The position numbers and the translations under genes were made by a program. A stretch of DNA of 64,000 nucleotides from Hyphomicrobiales bacterium (GTDB lineage Bacteria; Pseudomonadota; Alphaproteobacteria; Rhizobiales; Rhizobiaceae). Shown here in pieces: positions 25,716-34,423 of this stretch (within the stretch, counting starts at the first letter, position 1; each line of letters starts with the position of its first letter). The DNA lies in the NCBI GenBank assembly GCA_900471925.1, contig UCGV01000032.1, forward strand, positions 62,001-126,000, in the 5' to 3' direction. A model generated the notes under the pieces. That model saw nothing but the letters and a program-made list of their open reading frames with translations, was not told where the DNA came from and made no database searches.

Positions 25716-26719
25716 AACGCATCGTCGCTCTCGCCATCATCATTCTCGCCGCCGCTGGCGGTGCCGCCTGGTGGTACGGCCTGCCGCAGAAGCTCGGCTG
25801 GCTGCCGGAGCACTCAAAGGAATTCGCGCTCTACGGCAATGTCGATATTCGCCAGGTCTCGCTCGGTTTCCGCGTCAATGGCCGGCTTGCCTCGCTTGCG
25901 GTCGATGAAGGCGATATGATCAAGAGCGGCGAAGTGCTGGGCAAGCTCGACGCCACGCCCTACGAGGCGGCCGCTGCCTCGGCGCAAGCCAATGTAGCCG
26001 CCCTGCAGGCAACGCTCGACAAGCTGAAGGCCGGCCCTCGACCGACGGAAATTGCCCAGAGCAGCGCCCTCTACGATGAGAGCCTTGCCGCACTCAGCAA
26101 TGCCAACATCGCCTATGACCGCGCCCGCCAGCTTCGCCCTCAAGGTACAATTTCCGAAGCCAATCTCGACCAGGCGGTCGCCAACCGGTCGATGGCGGCG
26201 GCCCGCGCCGATTCCGCCAGCCAGGCCCTGAAGCTTCTACAGGAGGGCACCCGCGTCGAAGATATCGCCAATGCCGAGGCGCAACTGAAGGCCGCCCAAT
26301 CGGCGCTGACCTCAGCCAAAATCTCGCTGGCCGATACGGAACTGCGCGCCCCCAATGACGGCGTCATCCTGTCGCGCGTTCGCGAGCCCGGCGCGATCGT
26401 CTCGCCCGCAGATACCGTTTATGTACTCTCGCTGACGCAGCCTGTCTGGGTGCGCAGCTATGTCGCCGAAGGCGATCTCGGCCGACTGCATCCCGGCATG
26501 AAGGTTCAGGTCACCTCGGATACGCAACCCGACAAGCCCTATGACGGCACTGTAGGATTCATCTCGCCGGTCGCAGAATTCACGCCGAAATCGGTCGAAA
26601 CGCCGGAGCTTCGCACCGATCTCGTCTATCGCCTGCGCATCGTCATCGACAAGCCCGGCCCGGATCTGCGCCAGGGCATGCCGGTCACCGTTCGCTTTCC
26701 CGAGCTGGCCGCCAAATGA
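25712..26719 (+). CDS. ybhG: HlyD-family periplasmic adaptor, YbhG-like
   Basis: A 335-aa membrane-fusion protein linking the inner-membrane ABC exporter to an outer-membrane channel. It has one N-terminal anchor (about 5-22), a lipoyl-like half (VNGRLASLAVDEGDMIKSGEVLGKLD), a long helical hairpin rich in Ala/Gln (about 85-200) and the closing lipoyl half (APNDGVILSRVREPGAIV). Length and layout match YbhG. It overlaps cecR and ybhF by 4 bp each. Confidence 0.88.
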   Translation: MKRIVALAIIILAAAGGAAWWYGLPQKLGWLPEHSKEFALYGNVDIRQVSLGFRVNGRLASLAVDEGDMIKSGEVLGKLDATPYEAAAASAQANVAALQATLDKLKAGPRPTEIAQSSALYDESLAALSNANIAYDRARQLRPQGTISEANLDQAVANRSMAAARADSASQALKLLQEGTRVEDIANAEAQLKAAQSALTSAKISLADTELRAPNDGVILSRVREPGAIVSPADTVYVLSLTQPVWVRSYVAEGDLGRLHPGMKVQVTSDTQPDKPYDGTVGFISPVAEFTPKSVETPELRTDLVYRLRIVIDKPGPDLRQGMPVTVRFPELAAK

Positions 26720-28470
26720 GCCCGTCCTCTTCCCTGATGGATGAGGCGCTGGTCCGCCTGACCGATGTCACCAGACGCTTCGGCGATGCGCCACCGGCCC
26801 TCGATGCCGTCTCCGGCGAGGTCAAGGCAGGCGCCATTACCGGTCTCGTCGGCCCCGACGGCGCCGGCAAGACGACGCTGATCCGGCTGATGACCGGCCT
26901 GATGCTGCCCGATAGCGGCATGGTCGAGGTGCTGGGTTTCGATACGCACCGCAATCCCGCCGCCATCCAGGCTTCGATCGGCTACATGCCGCAGCGCTTC
27001 GGCCTCTATGAGGATCTGTCGGTTCAGGAGAATCTCGATCTCTATGCCGATCTGCGTGGATTGCCGAAAGGCGAGCGCGCCGCCACCTTCGACGAGCTCC
27101 TGACCTTCACCGACCTCAAACGTTTCACCACACGCCTTGCCGGCAAGCTCTCGGGCGGCATGAAACAGAAGCTCGGCCTTGCTTGCGCGTTGCTCAAAAA
27201 GCCACGCCTGCTGCTGCTCGACGAGCCCGGCGTCGGCGTCGATCCGATTTCCCGCCGCGACCTCTGGAAGATGGTCGAGAACCTGACGCAGGAAGGCATC
27301 GGCGTGCTCTGGTCCACCGCCTATCTGGACGAGGCCGAAGCCTGCGATCATGTGCTGTTGCTCAATCAGGGCAAGCTGCTCTTTTCCGGCAAGCCGCATG
27401 ACCTGACCGGCCGCGTGGAAAACCGTGTCTTCAAGGTGTCAGGTGTCTCCGGCCGCAGAAGGCAGGTGCTGGCCGAACTGCTGCAGACGAAAGGCGTTAT
27501 CGACGGCGTCATCCAGGGTGACGCCATCCGCCTCGTCGCGGCCAAAGATGGGACGCCCGATATCACCGTTGCCGGTAGCGAGGGGAAGCTTGACCCCACC
27601 CCACCCCGCTTCGAGGATGCCTTCATCGACATGCTCGGCGGTGGCCCCGGCGGGCGTTCGAGACTGGCGGAAGCTCAAGGGGCGCCAAGCGAGACCGGCG
27701 ACCGCCCCGTCATCGAAGCGCACGGCCTGACCAAGCGCTTCGGTGATTTCACCGCCGCCGACAACATCACTTTCGATATCAAGCGCGGCGAGATCTTCGG
27801 CCTACTCGGCCCCAATGGCGCCGGCAAGTCCACCACCTTCAAGATGCTCTGTGGCCTGTTGAGACCGACGGAGGGCGAAGGCCGCGTTGCCGGTTTCGAT
27901 CTGCGCAAAGATGCCGCCGAGGCCCGTAACCAGCTCGGCTACATGGCGCAGAAATTCTCACTCTATGGCGATCTCACCGTCATGCAGAACCTCGAATTCT
28001 TCGCCGGTGTCTATGGCCTTTCCGGCAGCAGGCGGCGCGAGCGCATCGAGCTGATGACCGACATCTTCGATTTCGGCCGCCACTCCCGCTACTCGGCCAA
28101 GGATCTGCCGCTCGGCCTGAAACAGCGCCTGGCGCTCGCCTGCGCCGTCATGCACGAACCGCGCGCCCTCTTCCTCGACGAGCCAACCTCCGGCGTCGAT
28201 CCGATCACCCGGCGCGAGTTCTGGACCCATATCAACGCGCTCGTCGAAAAGGGCGTTACCGTGCTGGTGACGACGCATTTCATGGACGAGGCCGAATATT
28301 GCGACCGCATCTCGCTGATCTATCGCGGCCGCTCGATTGCGCTGGGTTCCCCCGACGAGTTGAAGGCCCGTATCGCCACGAAAGAGCAGCCCGACCCGAC
28401 GATGGAGGATGCCTTCATCGCGCTGGTGCAGGATTCGGAAAAGGAAACGGAAAAGGACAAGGCCGCATGA
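26716..28470 (+). CDS. ybhF: ABC exporter ATPase with two nucleotide-binding domains, YbhF-like
   Basis: A 584-aa tandem ATPase. Domain 1 has GPDGAGKTT, LSGGMKQKLGLA and LLLLDEPGVGVD; domain 2 (from about residue 335) has GPNGAGKST, LPLGLKQRLALA and ALFLDEPTSGVD, so both sites look competent although the second signature is altered (LPLGLKQ). YbhF energises the YbhS/YbhR permease. ATGA overlaps at both ends show a tightly coupled operon. Confidence 0.9.
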   Translation: MSPSSSLMDEALVRLTDVTRRFGDAPPALDAVSGEVKAGAITGLVGPDGAGKTTLIRLMTGLMLPDSGMVEVLGFDTHRNPAAIQASIGYMPQRFGLYEDLSVQENLDLYADLRGLPKGERAATFDELLTFTDLKRFTTRLAGKLSGGMKQKLGLACALLKKPRLLLLDEPGVGVDPISRRDLWKMVENLTQEGIGVLWSTAYLDEAEACDHVLLLNQGKLLFSGKPHDLTGRVENRVFKVSGVSGRRRQVLAELLQTKGVIDGVIQGDAIRLVAAKDGTPDITVAGSEGKLDPTPPRFEDAFIDMLGGGPGGRSRLAEAQGAPSETGDRPVIEAHGLTKRFGDFTAADNITFDIKRGEIFGLLGPNGAGKSTTFKMLCGLLRPTEGEGRVAGFDLRKDAAEARNQLGYMAQKFSLYGDLTVMQNLEFFAGVYGLSGSRRRERIELMTDIFDFGRHSRYSAKDLPLGLKQRLALACAVMHEPRALFLDEPTSGVDPITRREFWTHINALVEKGVTVLVTTHFMDEAEYCDRISLIYRGRSIALGSPDELKARIATKEQPDPTMEDAFIALVQDSEKETEKDKAA

Positions 28471-29591
28471 GCTCCTCTTCCCGCATCCGCCGTTTTGCCG
28501 CGCTCGTGCGCAAGGAAACCTATCAGGCGATCCGCGACCCCAGCACCATCCTCATCGCCTTCGTGCTGCCGCTGATCCTGCTCTTCCTCTTCGGCTACGG
28601 CGTGTCGCTCGATACGACCCGCACCCGCATCGGCCTGGTACTGGAACAGGCAACGCCGTTGACGCAGGATCTTGCCGCAAGCTTCCAGGCGTCGCGCTAT
28701 TTCGCCGTCACAGTCGGGCGCGACCGGCGCATGTTCGAGGATGATCTTGTACTCGGCAACGTGCGCGGCATCGTCGTCATTCCCGCCGATTTCGCCACGG
28801 ATTTTGCCGCCGGCAACCATCCGCAGATCCAGGTTCTCGTCGACGGCTCGGACCCGAACACCGCCAATTTCGTGCAGAACTACGCGCAGGGCACCGTCGC
28901 CAACTGGGAGCGGCAGCGCCAGTCGGAAACTGTTGCCGCCGGCCCGCCGATCTCCATCGAGCAACGCTTCTGGTTCAATCCGGAGCTGACGAGCCGCAAT
29001 TTCCTCGTGCCCGGTTCCATCGCCATCGTCATGACGCTGGTCGGCACGCTGCTCACCTCGCTCGTCGTTGCCCGCGAATGGGAGCGTGGCACGATGGAGG
29101 CTATGATGGCGACACCGGTGACCTCAGCCGAACTGCTCGCCGGCAAAATCCTCCCGTATTTTCTGCTTGGCCTCGCCTCGATGACGCTCTGCGTGCTGCT
29201 CGCGACCTTCCTCTTCGGCGTGCCCTTCCGTGGCTCTGTCATCGCCCTCTATGCGCTCTCGGCGGCCTTCCTGATCCCCTCGCTAGGCCAGGGCCTGCTG
29301 ATCTCGACTGCCACCAAGAACCAGTTCCTCGCCTCGCAAATCGCGCTGATTTCCGCCTTCCTGCCGGCCTTCCTGCTCTCGGGCTTCCTATTCGAAATCA
29401 ATTCGATGCCAGAGATCATCCAGTGGATCACGCTCATCGTACCCGCCCGCTATCTGATCCCAAGCCTGCAGACGGTGTTTCTGGCCGGCGATATCTGGCC
29501 GATGTTTGCCCGCGCCATCGCCACCATGCTCCTGATCGGCGCCATCATGTTCGTGCTTGCGGCCCGCAGCACCCGTAAGAGGATCGCCTGA
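28467..29591 (+). CDS. ybhS: ABC-2 type exporter permease, YbhS-like
   Basis: A 374-aa permease with an N-terminal helix (TILIAFVLPLILLFLFGYGVSL), a large periplasmic loop (about 50-175) and five C-terminal helices including the ABC-2 signature VAREWERGTMEAMMATPVTSAELLAGKILPYF. The start at 28467 gives the ATGA overlap with ybhF; the open frame upstream lies inside ybhF. It pairs with the next gene as a heterodimer. Confidence 0.88.
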   Translation: MSSSSRIRRFAALVRKETYQAIRDPSTILIAFVLPLILLFLFGYGVSLDTTRTRIGLVLEQATPLTQDLAASFQASRYFAVTVGRDRRMFEDDLVLGNVRGIVVIPADFATDFAAGNHPQIQVLVDGSDPNTANFVQNYAQGTVANWERQRQSETVAAGPPISIEQRFWFNPELTSRNFLVPGSIAIVMTLVGTLLTSLVVAREWERGTMEAMMATPVTSAELLAGKILPYFLLGLASMTLCVLLATFLFGVPFRGSVIALYALSAAFLIPSLGQGLLISTATKNQFLASQIALISAFLPAFLLSGFLFEINSMPEIIQWITLIVPARYLIPSLQTVFLAGDIWPMFARAIATMLLIGAIMFVLAARSTRKRIA

Positions 29592-29592
29592 T

Positions 29593-30705
29593 ATGTGGTG
29601 GACCCGGCTGAAAGCCCTCATCACCAAGGAACTGCTCGCCGTGCTGCGCGATCCCAAGGGCCGTTTCGTGCTCATCGTGCCACCCGTCATGCAGCTTCTC
29701 GTCTTTTCCTACGCAGCCACGCTCGAAGTGCGCAATGTCGATGTCATGGTCCTGAACCGCGACAGCGGCCATTGGGGACAGGAGCTGATAGAGCGCGTCC
29801 AAGGCTCGCCGACCTTCCGTCGCATCGAGACCGCCGAGAACCAGAGCGATATCCGCACCGCAATCGATGAACAGTCGGTGATCGCGGCTATCGAGATCGG
29901 CCCGGATTTCTCGCGCAATATCGAAGCGGGTATCCCTGCCGACCTGCAGATCATCCTCGACGGGCGCCGCTCCAACGCCTCGCAGATCGTCTCCGGCTAT
30001 CTCACCCAGATCGGCATGACGCTCTCGGCTGAGACGCCAACCGGACAGCGCATGATGGCGCAGACGGTCGCGACCGTGCCGCGCAACTGGTTCAACGCCA
30101 ACCTCACCTATCAATGGTTCATGGTGCCGAACCTGATCGCCAGCATCGCGCTTCTGATCGGCCTCATCGTCACGGCGCTCTCGATTGCCCGCGAACGTGA
30201 ACTCGGCACCTTCGACCAGTTGATGGTCTCGCCGCTGCGTGTCCACGAGATCCTGATCGGCAAGCTCGTGCCGCCCATGATGATCGGCCTCTTCCACATG
30301 ACGCTCTATCTGCTGGCAGCGATCTTCATCTTCGATGTGCCTCTGCGTGGCTCGCTCTTTTTGCTCTATGGCAGCTCGATCTTCTATCTCGGTTCCGTCG
30401 CCGGCCTCGGGCTCTTCATCTCGGCCCTCTCCATGACCCAGCAGCAGGCGATCCTCGGCGCCTTCCTGGTCATGGTGCCGGCGATCCTGCTCTCCGGTTT
30501 CGCGACGCCGATCGAGAACATGCCGGACTGGCTGCAGCCGATTACGATCGTCAATCCGCTTCGCTATTTCCTGATCATCGTCAAAGGCGTCTTCCTCAAG
30601 GATATCCCCACAGCCGAGGTCGTGAACCAGACGATCCCGCTGGCGCTGATCGCCATCGCCACGCTCGGTGCCGCCGCCTGGCTTTTCCGCCGCCGGCTCG
30701 AATAG
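29593..30705 (+). CDS. ybhR: ABC-2 type exporter permease, YbhR-like
   Basis: A 370-aa paralogue of the preceding permease: N-terminal helix, a periplasmic loop, then the five-helix core with ALSIARERELGTFDQLMVSPLRVHEILIGKLVPP. One base separates it from ybhS. Last gene of the cecR-ybhGFSR operon, followed by a short hairpin (AGCCGGA / TCCGGCT, 30750-30774) and a RIME1 copy. Confidence 0.88.
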   Translation: MWWTRLKALITKELLAVLRDPKGRFVLIVPPVMQLLVFSYAATLEVRNVDVMVLNRDSGHWGQELIERVQGSPTFRRIETAENQSDIRTAIDEQSVIAAIEIGPDFSRNIEAGIPADLQIILDGRRSNASQIVSGYLTQIGMTLSAETPTGQRMMAQTVATVPRNWFNANLTYQWFMVPNLIASIALLIGLIVTALSIARERELGTFDQLMVSPLRVHEILIGKLVPPMMIGLFHMTLYLLAAIFIFDVPLRGSLFLLYGSSIFYLGSVAGLGLFISALSMTQQQAILGAFLVMVPAILLSGFATPIENMPDWLQPITIVNPLRYFLIIVKGVFLKDIPTAEVVNQTIPLALIAIATLGAAAWLFRRRLE

Positions 30706-30795
30706 GCCTCACGCTATATAACCCGCATAGCCAATCCGTGACTTCTTGAAGCCGGAACAACGAAATGTCCGGCTCGTTACCTCAGCGCAAACCAA

Positions 30796-30896
30796 GGCAG
30801 TTCCAAGAACACGCGACGCAGTTCGGCGTCCGGAATTGCTGAAGAAGCAATGAGATAGAGCATTTCCGTCTTTCCCTGGAAAACGCAAATGCTCTA
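30796..30896. repeat. RIME1 intergenic element, degenerate copy
   Basis: Shares the GGAATTGC core, GAGATAGAGCATTTCCGT and the ACGCAAATGCTCTA end with the copy at 22754-22856; the left arm is degenerate. It lies between ybhR and the glycine-zipper gene. Confidence 0.75.
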
Positions 30897-30914
30897 AATC
30901 CAAGGAGTACCAAA

Positions 30915-31310
30915 ATGTACAAGATCATTCTCGTTTCCGGCGCTCTCGCGCTTTCCTCGCTCGCCACCAATGCGATGGCTGACGGCGCCGTAACCGGTGC
31001 TGCCGGCGGCGCCATCACAGGCGCTATTGTCGGCGGCCCTGTCGGCGCAGCCGTTGGTGGTGTGGCCGGTGCCGTGACAGGTGCCGTGATCGATCCGCCG
31101 CCGCGCGAGGTCGTTACTTATGTCCAGGAACAGCCGGCCCCGCCATCAGCTGTCGTCGTCCAGCAGCCGATCGTCGTCGGCAAGCCGCTTCCGGCCGAAG
31201 TTCAGGTGATGCCGGTACCGGATAACCCGCGTTACGCCTATACGGTCATCAACAATCAACGCGTGATCGTCGAACCGCAGACACACCGCGTCGTTCAGGT
31301 CATCGAATAA
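30915..31310 (+). CDS. Exported glycine-zipper / DUF1236-like protein
   Basis: A 131-aa protein with a signal peptide (1-22, ending NAMA-DG), then a glycine-zipper stretch of repeated GA/GG units (AVTGAAGGAITGAIVGGPVGAAVGG, about 25-60) and a C-terminal domain (NPRYAYTVINNQRVIVEPQTHRVVQVIE) typical of DUF1236 proteins. Probably associates with the envelope. AAGGAG is 6 bp upstream. Ends at a strong terminator. Confidence 0.8.
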   Translation: MYKIILVSGALALSSLATNAMADGAVTGAAGGAITGAIVGGPVGAAVGGVAGAVTGAVIDPPPREVVTYVQEQPAPPSAVVVQQPIVVGKPLPAEVQVMPVPDNPRYAYTVINNQRVIVEPQTHRVVQVIE

Positions 31311-31315
31311 AGGAA

Positions 31316-31342
31316 AAGGCCCCGCTTTTGCGGGGCCTTTTT
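31316..31342 (+). terminator. Strong Rho-independent terminator
   Basis: AAGGCCCCGC and GCGGGGCCTT form a 10-bp stem with a TTTT loop, followed by TTT, 6 bp past the stop. Confidence 0.9.
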
Positions 31343-31363
31343 CATGTATGCCTATCAGAAGTG

Positions 31364-31801
31364 TCAGGGCTTTTGCGGCGTCGTGAGTTCCTTGTCCTCG
31401 GTATCGACCACGAAGACTGCCAGCAGCTTTGCCGGTTTCGTCTTGCTGGCATTGGCGCTGACATCGTGCCTGTCACCCGGCAGTTCGGTGAAGTTCATGC
31501 CCTTGGTGAATGTCTTTACCTCGCCGCCGTTCACCGCACTCTTGATCGCGCCTTCGAGAACCGTCGCATAGATGAGTGCCGACTTCGCATGGGTATGCGC
31601 GGAACTGTAGCCACCCGGTTCGTATTCAACCAGCACGCCTTTCACACTCTTGCCCGGAGCGTCCGGAAGCACGTGCTCATAAACTTCGGTCACCTTCGCC
31701 CCCTTCGAGTCGTAGACGAGATCACTCTTGGTGACGTCGTGCGCCGAGGCGACCGTGAGAGGAAGAACGACTGCCATTATGGCATAAAAGATTGTTTTCA
31801 T
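31364..31801 (-). CDS. Exported cupin-domain protein
   Basis: A 145-aa protein with a signal peptide (1-20, ending VASA-HD) and a single cupin barrel: GGYSSAHTHAKSALIYATVLEGAI carries the first motif (HxH) and PGDRHDVSANAS the second (single His), so metal binding is likely. The enzymatic role is unknown. Its ATG overlaps the stop of the frameshifted NmrA-like gene (ATGA), showing it is the third gene of an Rrf2-regulated operon. Confidence 0.8.
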   Translation of the reverse strand: MKTIFYAIMAVVLPLTVASAHDVTKSDLVYDSKGAKVTEVYEHVLPDAPGKSVKGVLVEYEPGGYSSAHTHAKSALIYATVLEGAIKSAVNGGEVKTFTKGMNFTELPGDRHDVSANASKTKPAKLLAVFVVDTEDKELTTPQKP

Positions 31802-32582
31802 GATGCTTTCTCCACTTGCGTTGGATGTTTCTGTTGCTGGAGCCAGTCTGCAAGCGCGATCTGCCCCTGCATGAAGGCTCCCTTGGGAACGAGCGAGGTG
31901 GCGGTGACCGGAGCGCCGAAATAGCCGAGCGAAGCATTCACTCCGACGGTGCGTTTATCGCCTTTCCCCGCAAGATAAGCGCGCATGACCTGCGCGAAGG
32001 CGCCACGCTCGGGACCGGCAAGGTCGATGATCCCATTATGCGGATTTCCGAGAGCGACCTTGACCAGGGCGGCCGCGACATCATCGGCGGCGATTGGCGA
32101 AACGCGATGTCAGGCACTTTCAGGCCGGCACCATCGGCATAGGCTTCGGCCATCGTATCCATGAACTCGTAGAACTGCGTGGCGCGCACGATCGTATAAT
32201 CCTGGCCGGACGCCTTCACCGCATCCTCCTGCGCCTGCTTGCCGCTGACATAGGGATTGCCCGCAAGACCATCCGTACCGACGATGGAGAGAACGACGTG
32301 GTGGCGAACGCCCGCAGCCTTCTCGACTTCGGTCAGATTGCGGCTCGACGTTTCGAAGAAATTTCGGATCACAGGCTCTTCGAAGGACAACAGGTTGGAA
32401 ACGTCGATCACCGCATCGGCTCCGGAAAGCGCCGCTTCGAGACCTTCGCCGGTAAAGGCGTTGATGCCGTTTCTGGAACTGGCGACCACGACCTTGTGCC
32501 CGGCCTTGCGAAGAATGGTGACTGCCTTCGAGCCTACGAGGCCGGTGCCGCCGATGACGACGACCTTCTTGGACTTGCTCAT
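31798..32582 (-). pseudogene. NmrA/SDR-like NAD(P)-binding protein, -1 frameshift
   Basis: The N-terminal 170 residues read MSKSKKVVVIGGTGLVGSKAV (Rossmann motif) to VRATQFYEFMDTMAEA as in atypical SDRs of the NmrA/YwnB type. At 32096-32097 the frame is lost. Removing the frameshift continues the protein as IAADDVAAALVKVALGNPHNG and on to MRAYLAGKGDKRTVGVNASLGYFGAPVT, ending at 31798 and overlapping the cupin start. The two frames differ exactly as expected for one missing C (in CGCCAATC) on the coding strand. Either a real inactivation or a sequencing error; the adjacent gene has the same type of lesion. Confidence 0.82.
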
Positions 32583-32594
32583 TTTAACCTTCTC

Positions 32595-33106
32595 CTATGA
32601 CGAGGCCTGATTGCCTGTCTTCCTTTCGTGGCGTTCGAGGAATGCGCAGCCGCGCGCGGCAATACCGCCATCGTCGTCTGCCATGACGTCAGCCGCGATA
32701 TCGGCAATGCTCACCTTGGCGAGTTCGGCACGATAGGCCTTCTCGGCCCGGAGCATTGCCGCATTGATCTGACAGGGCCTGGTAAAATACCGCCCCGGCA
32801 GGGGATTGGGCCCGCGCTGGCGGATCTCGGCGCAGCGGAAGGCCGGTGCCGGCCCCTCCACCGCAAGCACGATATCGAGCAGGCTGATCTCCTCTGGGCC
32901 TTTGCCAGGCGGTATCCGCCTTTCGGACCCGGTGCCGTGATCAGCAATCCGGCACCGGCGAGAACCTGCAGATGCTTGAGAAGATAGCTTGGAGAAATGC
33001 CATGAAGCTCGGCTAGTGCGGCCGCCGACAACACGCCCTCGTCCGACAGGCCTGCCAGGAAGGTCATGCAATGAATTGCCTGCTCGACACCTTCGCTGAG
33101 TTTCAT
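32595..33106 (-). pseudogene. Rrf2-family transcriptional regulator, -1 frameshift
   Basis: Starts MKLSEGVEQAIHCMTFLAGL, with the Rrf2 winged helix SAAALAELHGISPSYLLKHLQVLAGAGLL and the wing GPKGGYRLAK. At 32896-32898 the frame breaks. The expected continuation, EEISLLDIVLAVEGPAPAFRC to AFLERHERKTGNQASS, is in the other frame and ends at 32595. One missing C in GCCCAGAG on the coding strand explains it. The repaired protein would be about 170 aa, normal for Rrf2. No NsrR/IscR-type three-cysteine cluster is evident. It is the first gene of the operon with the NmrA-like and cupin genes. Confidence 0.82.
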
Positions 33107-33120
33107 CGTTCATCCCCTAA

Positions 33121-33143
33121 TCGTGGATAAAAATTATCCGCGA
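33121..33143. promoter_or_regulatory. Palindrome upstream of the Rrf2 gene, candidate operator
   Basis: TCGTGGATAA-AAA-TTATCCGCGA: 10-bp arms with one mismatch and a 3-bp spacer, 15-37 bp before the Rrf2 start. Position and A/T centre fit an autoregulatory Rrf2 site. Confidence 0.6.
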
Positions 33144-33265
33144 TTTTGATTGCCGTCAAGATGCGTAATGTGAACGATGCGTTCAGCGAATTTTCCGCAC
33201 CGCCGCACACTCCAGCGCATCGAGCAAAAGAAAAGGCCCCGTTTTCGCGGAGCCTGAACCTCTCT

Positions 33266-33355
33266 TCCGTCATGCTCGGGCTCGTCCCGAGCATCTAAGC
33301 CATCGCCTCTATCATCAACGTGGCAGATCCTCGGGACAAGCCCGAGGATGACGCC
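33266..33355. repeat. Double-hairpin intergenic repeat
   Basis: Two related hairpins, GCTCGGGctcgtCCCGAGC and CCTCGGGacaagCCCGAGG, lie about 50 bp apart in near-mirror arrangement, bounded by TCCGTCATG and GATGACG. This sequence type is a common intergenic palindrome in rhizobia and other alphaproteobacteria. Confidence 0.65.
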
Positions 33356-33375
33356 GAGTGAGGAGCGGCCTTTCT

Positions 33376-34215
33376 TTACCCTCGATTACGCAGCGCTTCC
33401 GCCTGCGCATAAAACTTCTTCTCCCACTCCTTGTGATTATCGAGCCCTTCGCGGATGAACGGCGTGAAAATCGCAAGATTGAGCAGGGTCCAGTTGATCA
33501 GCCGCGCCGGGAATTTCAGCGGCTTGACGAAATCGATGAACAACACGACACGCGTCTTGTCCGTGTGGTTCCAGGCTTCGTGCTCATAGGCGTCGTCGAA
33601 GATCAGCGCCTTGCCTTCCTGCCAGTGGCAAATCTGGTCCTTGACGCGGATGGCAAGCTTGTCGGCAGGCTCCGGCACGATCATGCCGAGATGCAGGCGC
33701 AGCACGCCATTATAGGGGCCACGATGGGCCGGCAGATGTTTGCCCGGCTCGAAGATCGAAAACATCGCCGTCTTCAGGCCGGGGATCTTCTGCACCGCCT
33801 TCCAGGTTTCCGGGCAGGCCTGGATATTCTGTTCCGATTTTACCCCGAAACCGACGAGGAAGAAGGTCTTCCACTTGTTATCTTTGGAGATGGTCTGCAC
33901 GTCGGTAGAGATTTCCTGGAAGCTCGGCAGCTCGCTCTGGCGCACCAGTACGCGGTCGAGTTCGGCGCGGATCTGCGGCCAGGCCTTTTCCACCTCCTTC
34001 GCCCAAGGGAAGACGGCATTGTCATAAACAGGCGGATTGCCGAGCTTGGCATATTTGAAGTTCAGGCCTTCCGCCCAGGCGACAATGCCCATGAAAAAGC
34101 GCGTGATGGCGCTCGGGCGATCCATGGGGGCAATGCCGGCGGTGGCGAAGCCCTGTGTATCGGCAGTGGAGGCGTTTTTTTCGGGAAGGGATGAATTGGA
34201 GATAACGTCAGTCAT
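33376..34215 (-). CDS. Aspartyl/asparaginyl beta-hydroxylase (LpxO-like)
   Basis: A 279-aa 2-oxoglutarate/Fe(II) oxygenase. Metal-binding histidines are visible in HRGPYNGVLRLHLGMI and in DDAYEHEAWNHTDKTRVVLFIDF. It resembles LpxO-type lipid A 2-hydroxylases and aspartyl hydroxylases, which cannot be separated by eye. A hydrophobic segment near residues 38-50 (FFMGIVAWAEGLNF) and two near the C terminus (LLNLAIFTPFI) suggest membrane association, favouring a lipid substrate. Monocistronic. Confidence 0.82.
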   Translation of the reverse strand: MTDVISNSSLPEKNASTADTQGFATAGIAPMDRPSAITRFFMGIVAWAEGLNFKYAKLGNPPVYDNAVFPWAKEVEKAWPQIRAELDRVLVRQSELPSFQEISTDVQTISKDNKWKTFFLVGFGVKSEQNIQACPETWKAVQKIPGLKTAMFSIFEPGKHLPAHRGPYNGVLRLHLGMIVPEPADKLAIRVKDQICHWQEGKALIFDDAYEHEAWNHTDKTRVVLFIDFVKPLKFPARLINWTLLNLAIFTPFIREGLDNHKEWEKKFYAQAEALRNRG

Positions 34216-34365
34216 GGGCTTTCCATTGGGGGCTCAAGGAAATTGCATGGCCTGCCGCGCAAGAGCCGACACGAGGTTTACGCGTTGACCATTGAACAAA
34301 TATGGATAGCGCCGGGCGTGGCTCAAGTACACTTAAGTACAGGTTTTAGCGATGAATTGCCGCAT

Positions 34366-34396
34366 GTTACCGCCGCCCTTGCCGGGCGGCAGTAAC
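34366..34396 (-). terminator. Long hairpin after the ThuA/ThuB-like pair
   Basis: GTTAC-C-GCCGCCC and GGGCGGC-A-GTAAC form a 12-bp stem with one mismatch and a TTGCC loop, 28 bp beyond the stop of the Gfo/Idh gene. No T tract follows, so termination is plausible rather than sure. Confidence 0.5.
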
Positions 34397-34423
34397 AATC
34401 TCCAGCGCATTTCTGGGAGAAGA

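Noticed and set aside
32595..33113. A separate 172-aa minus-strand gene starting at 33113
   Set aside because: Its second half is the frameshifted C terminus of the Rrf2 regulator and its first half is out-of-frame regulator sequence, so it is not an independent gene.
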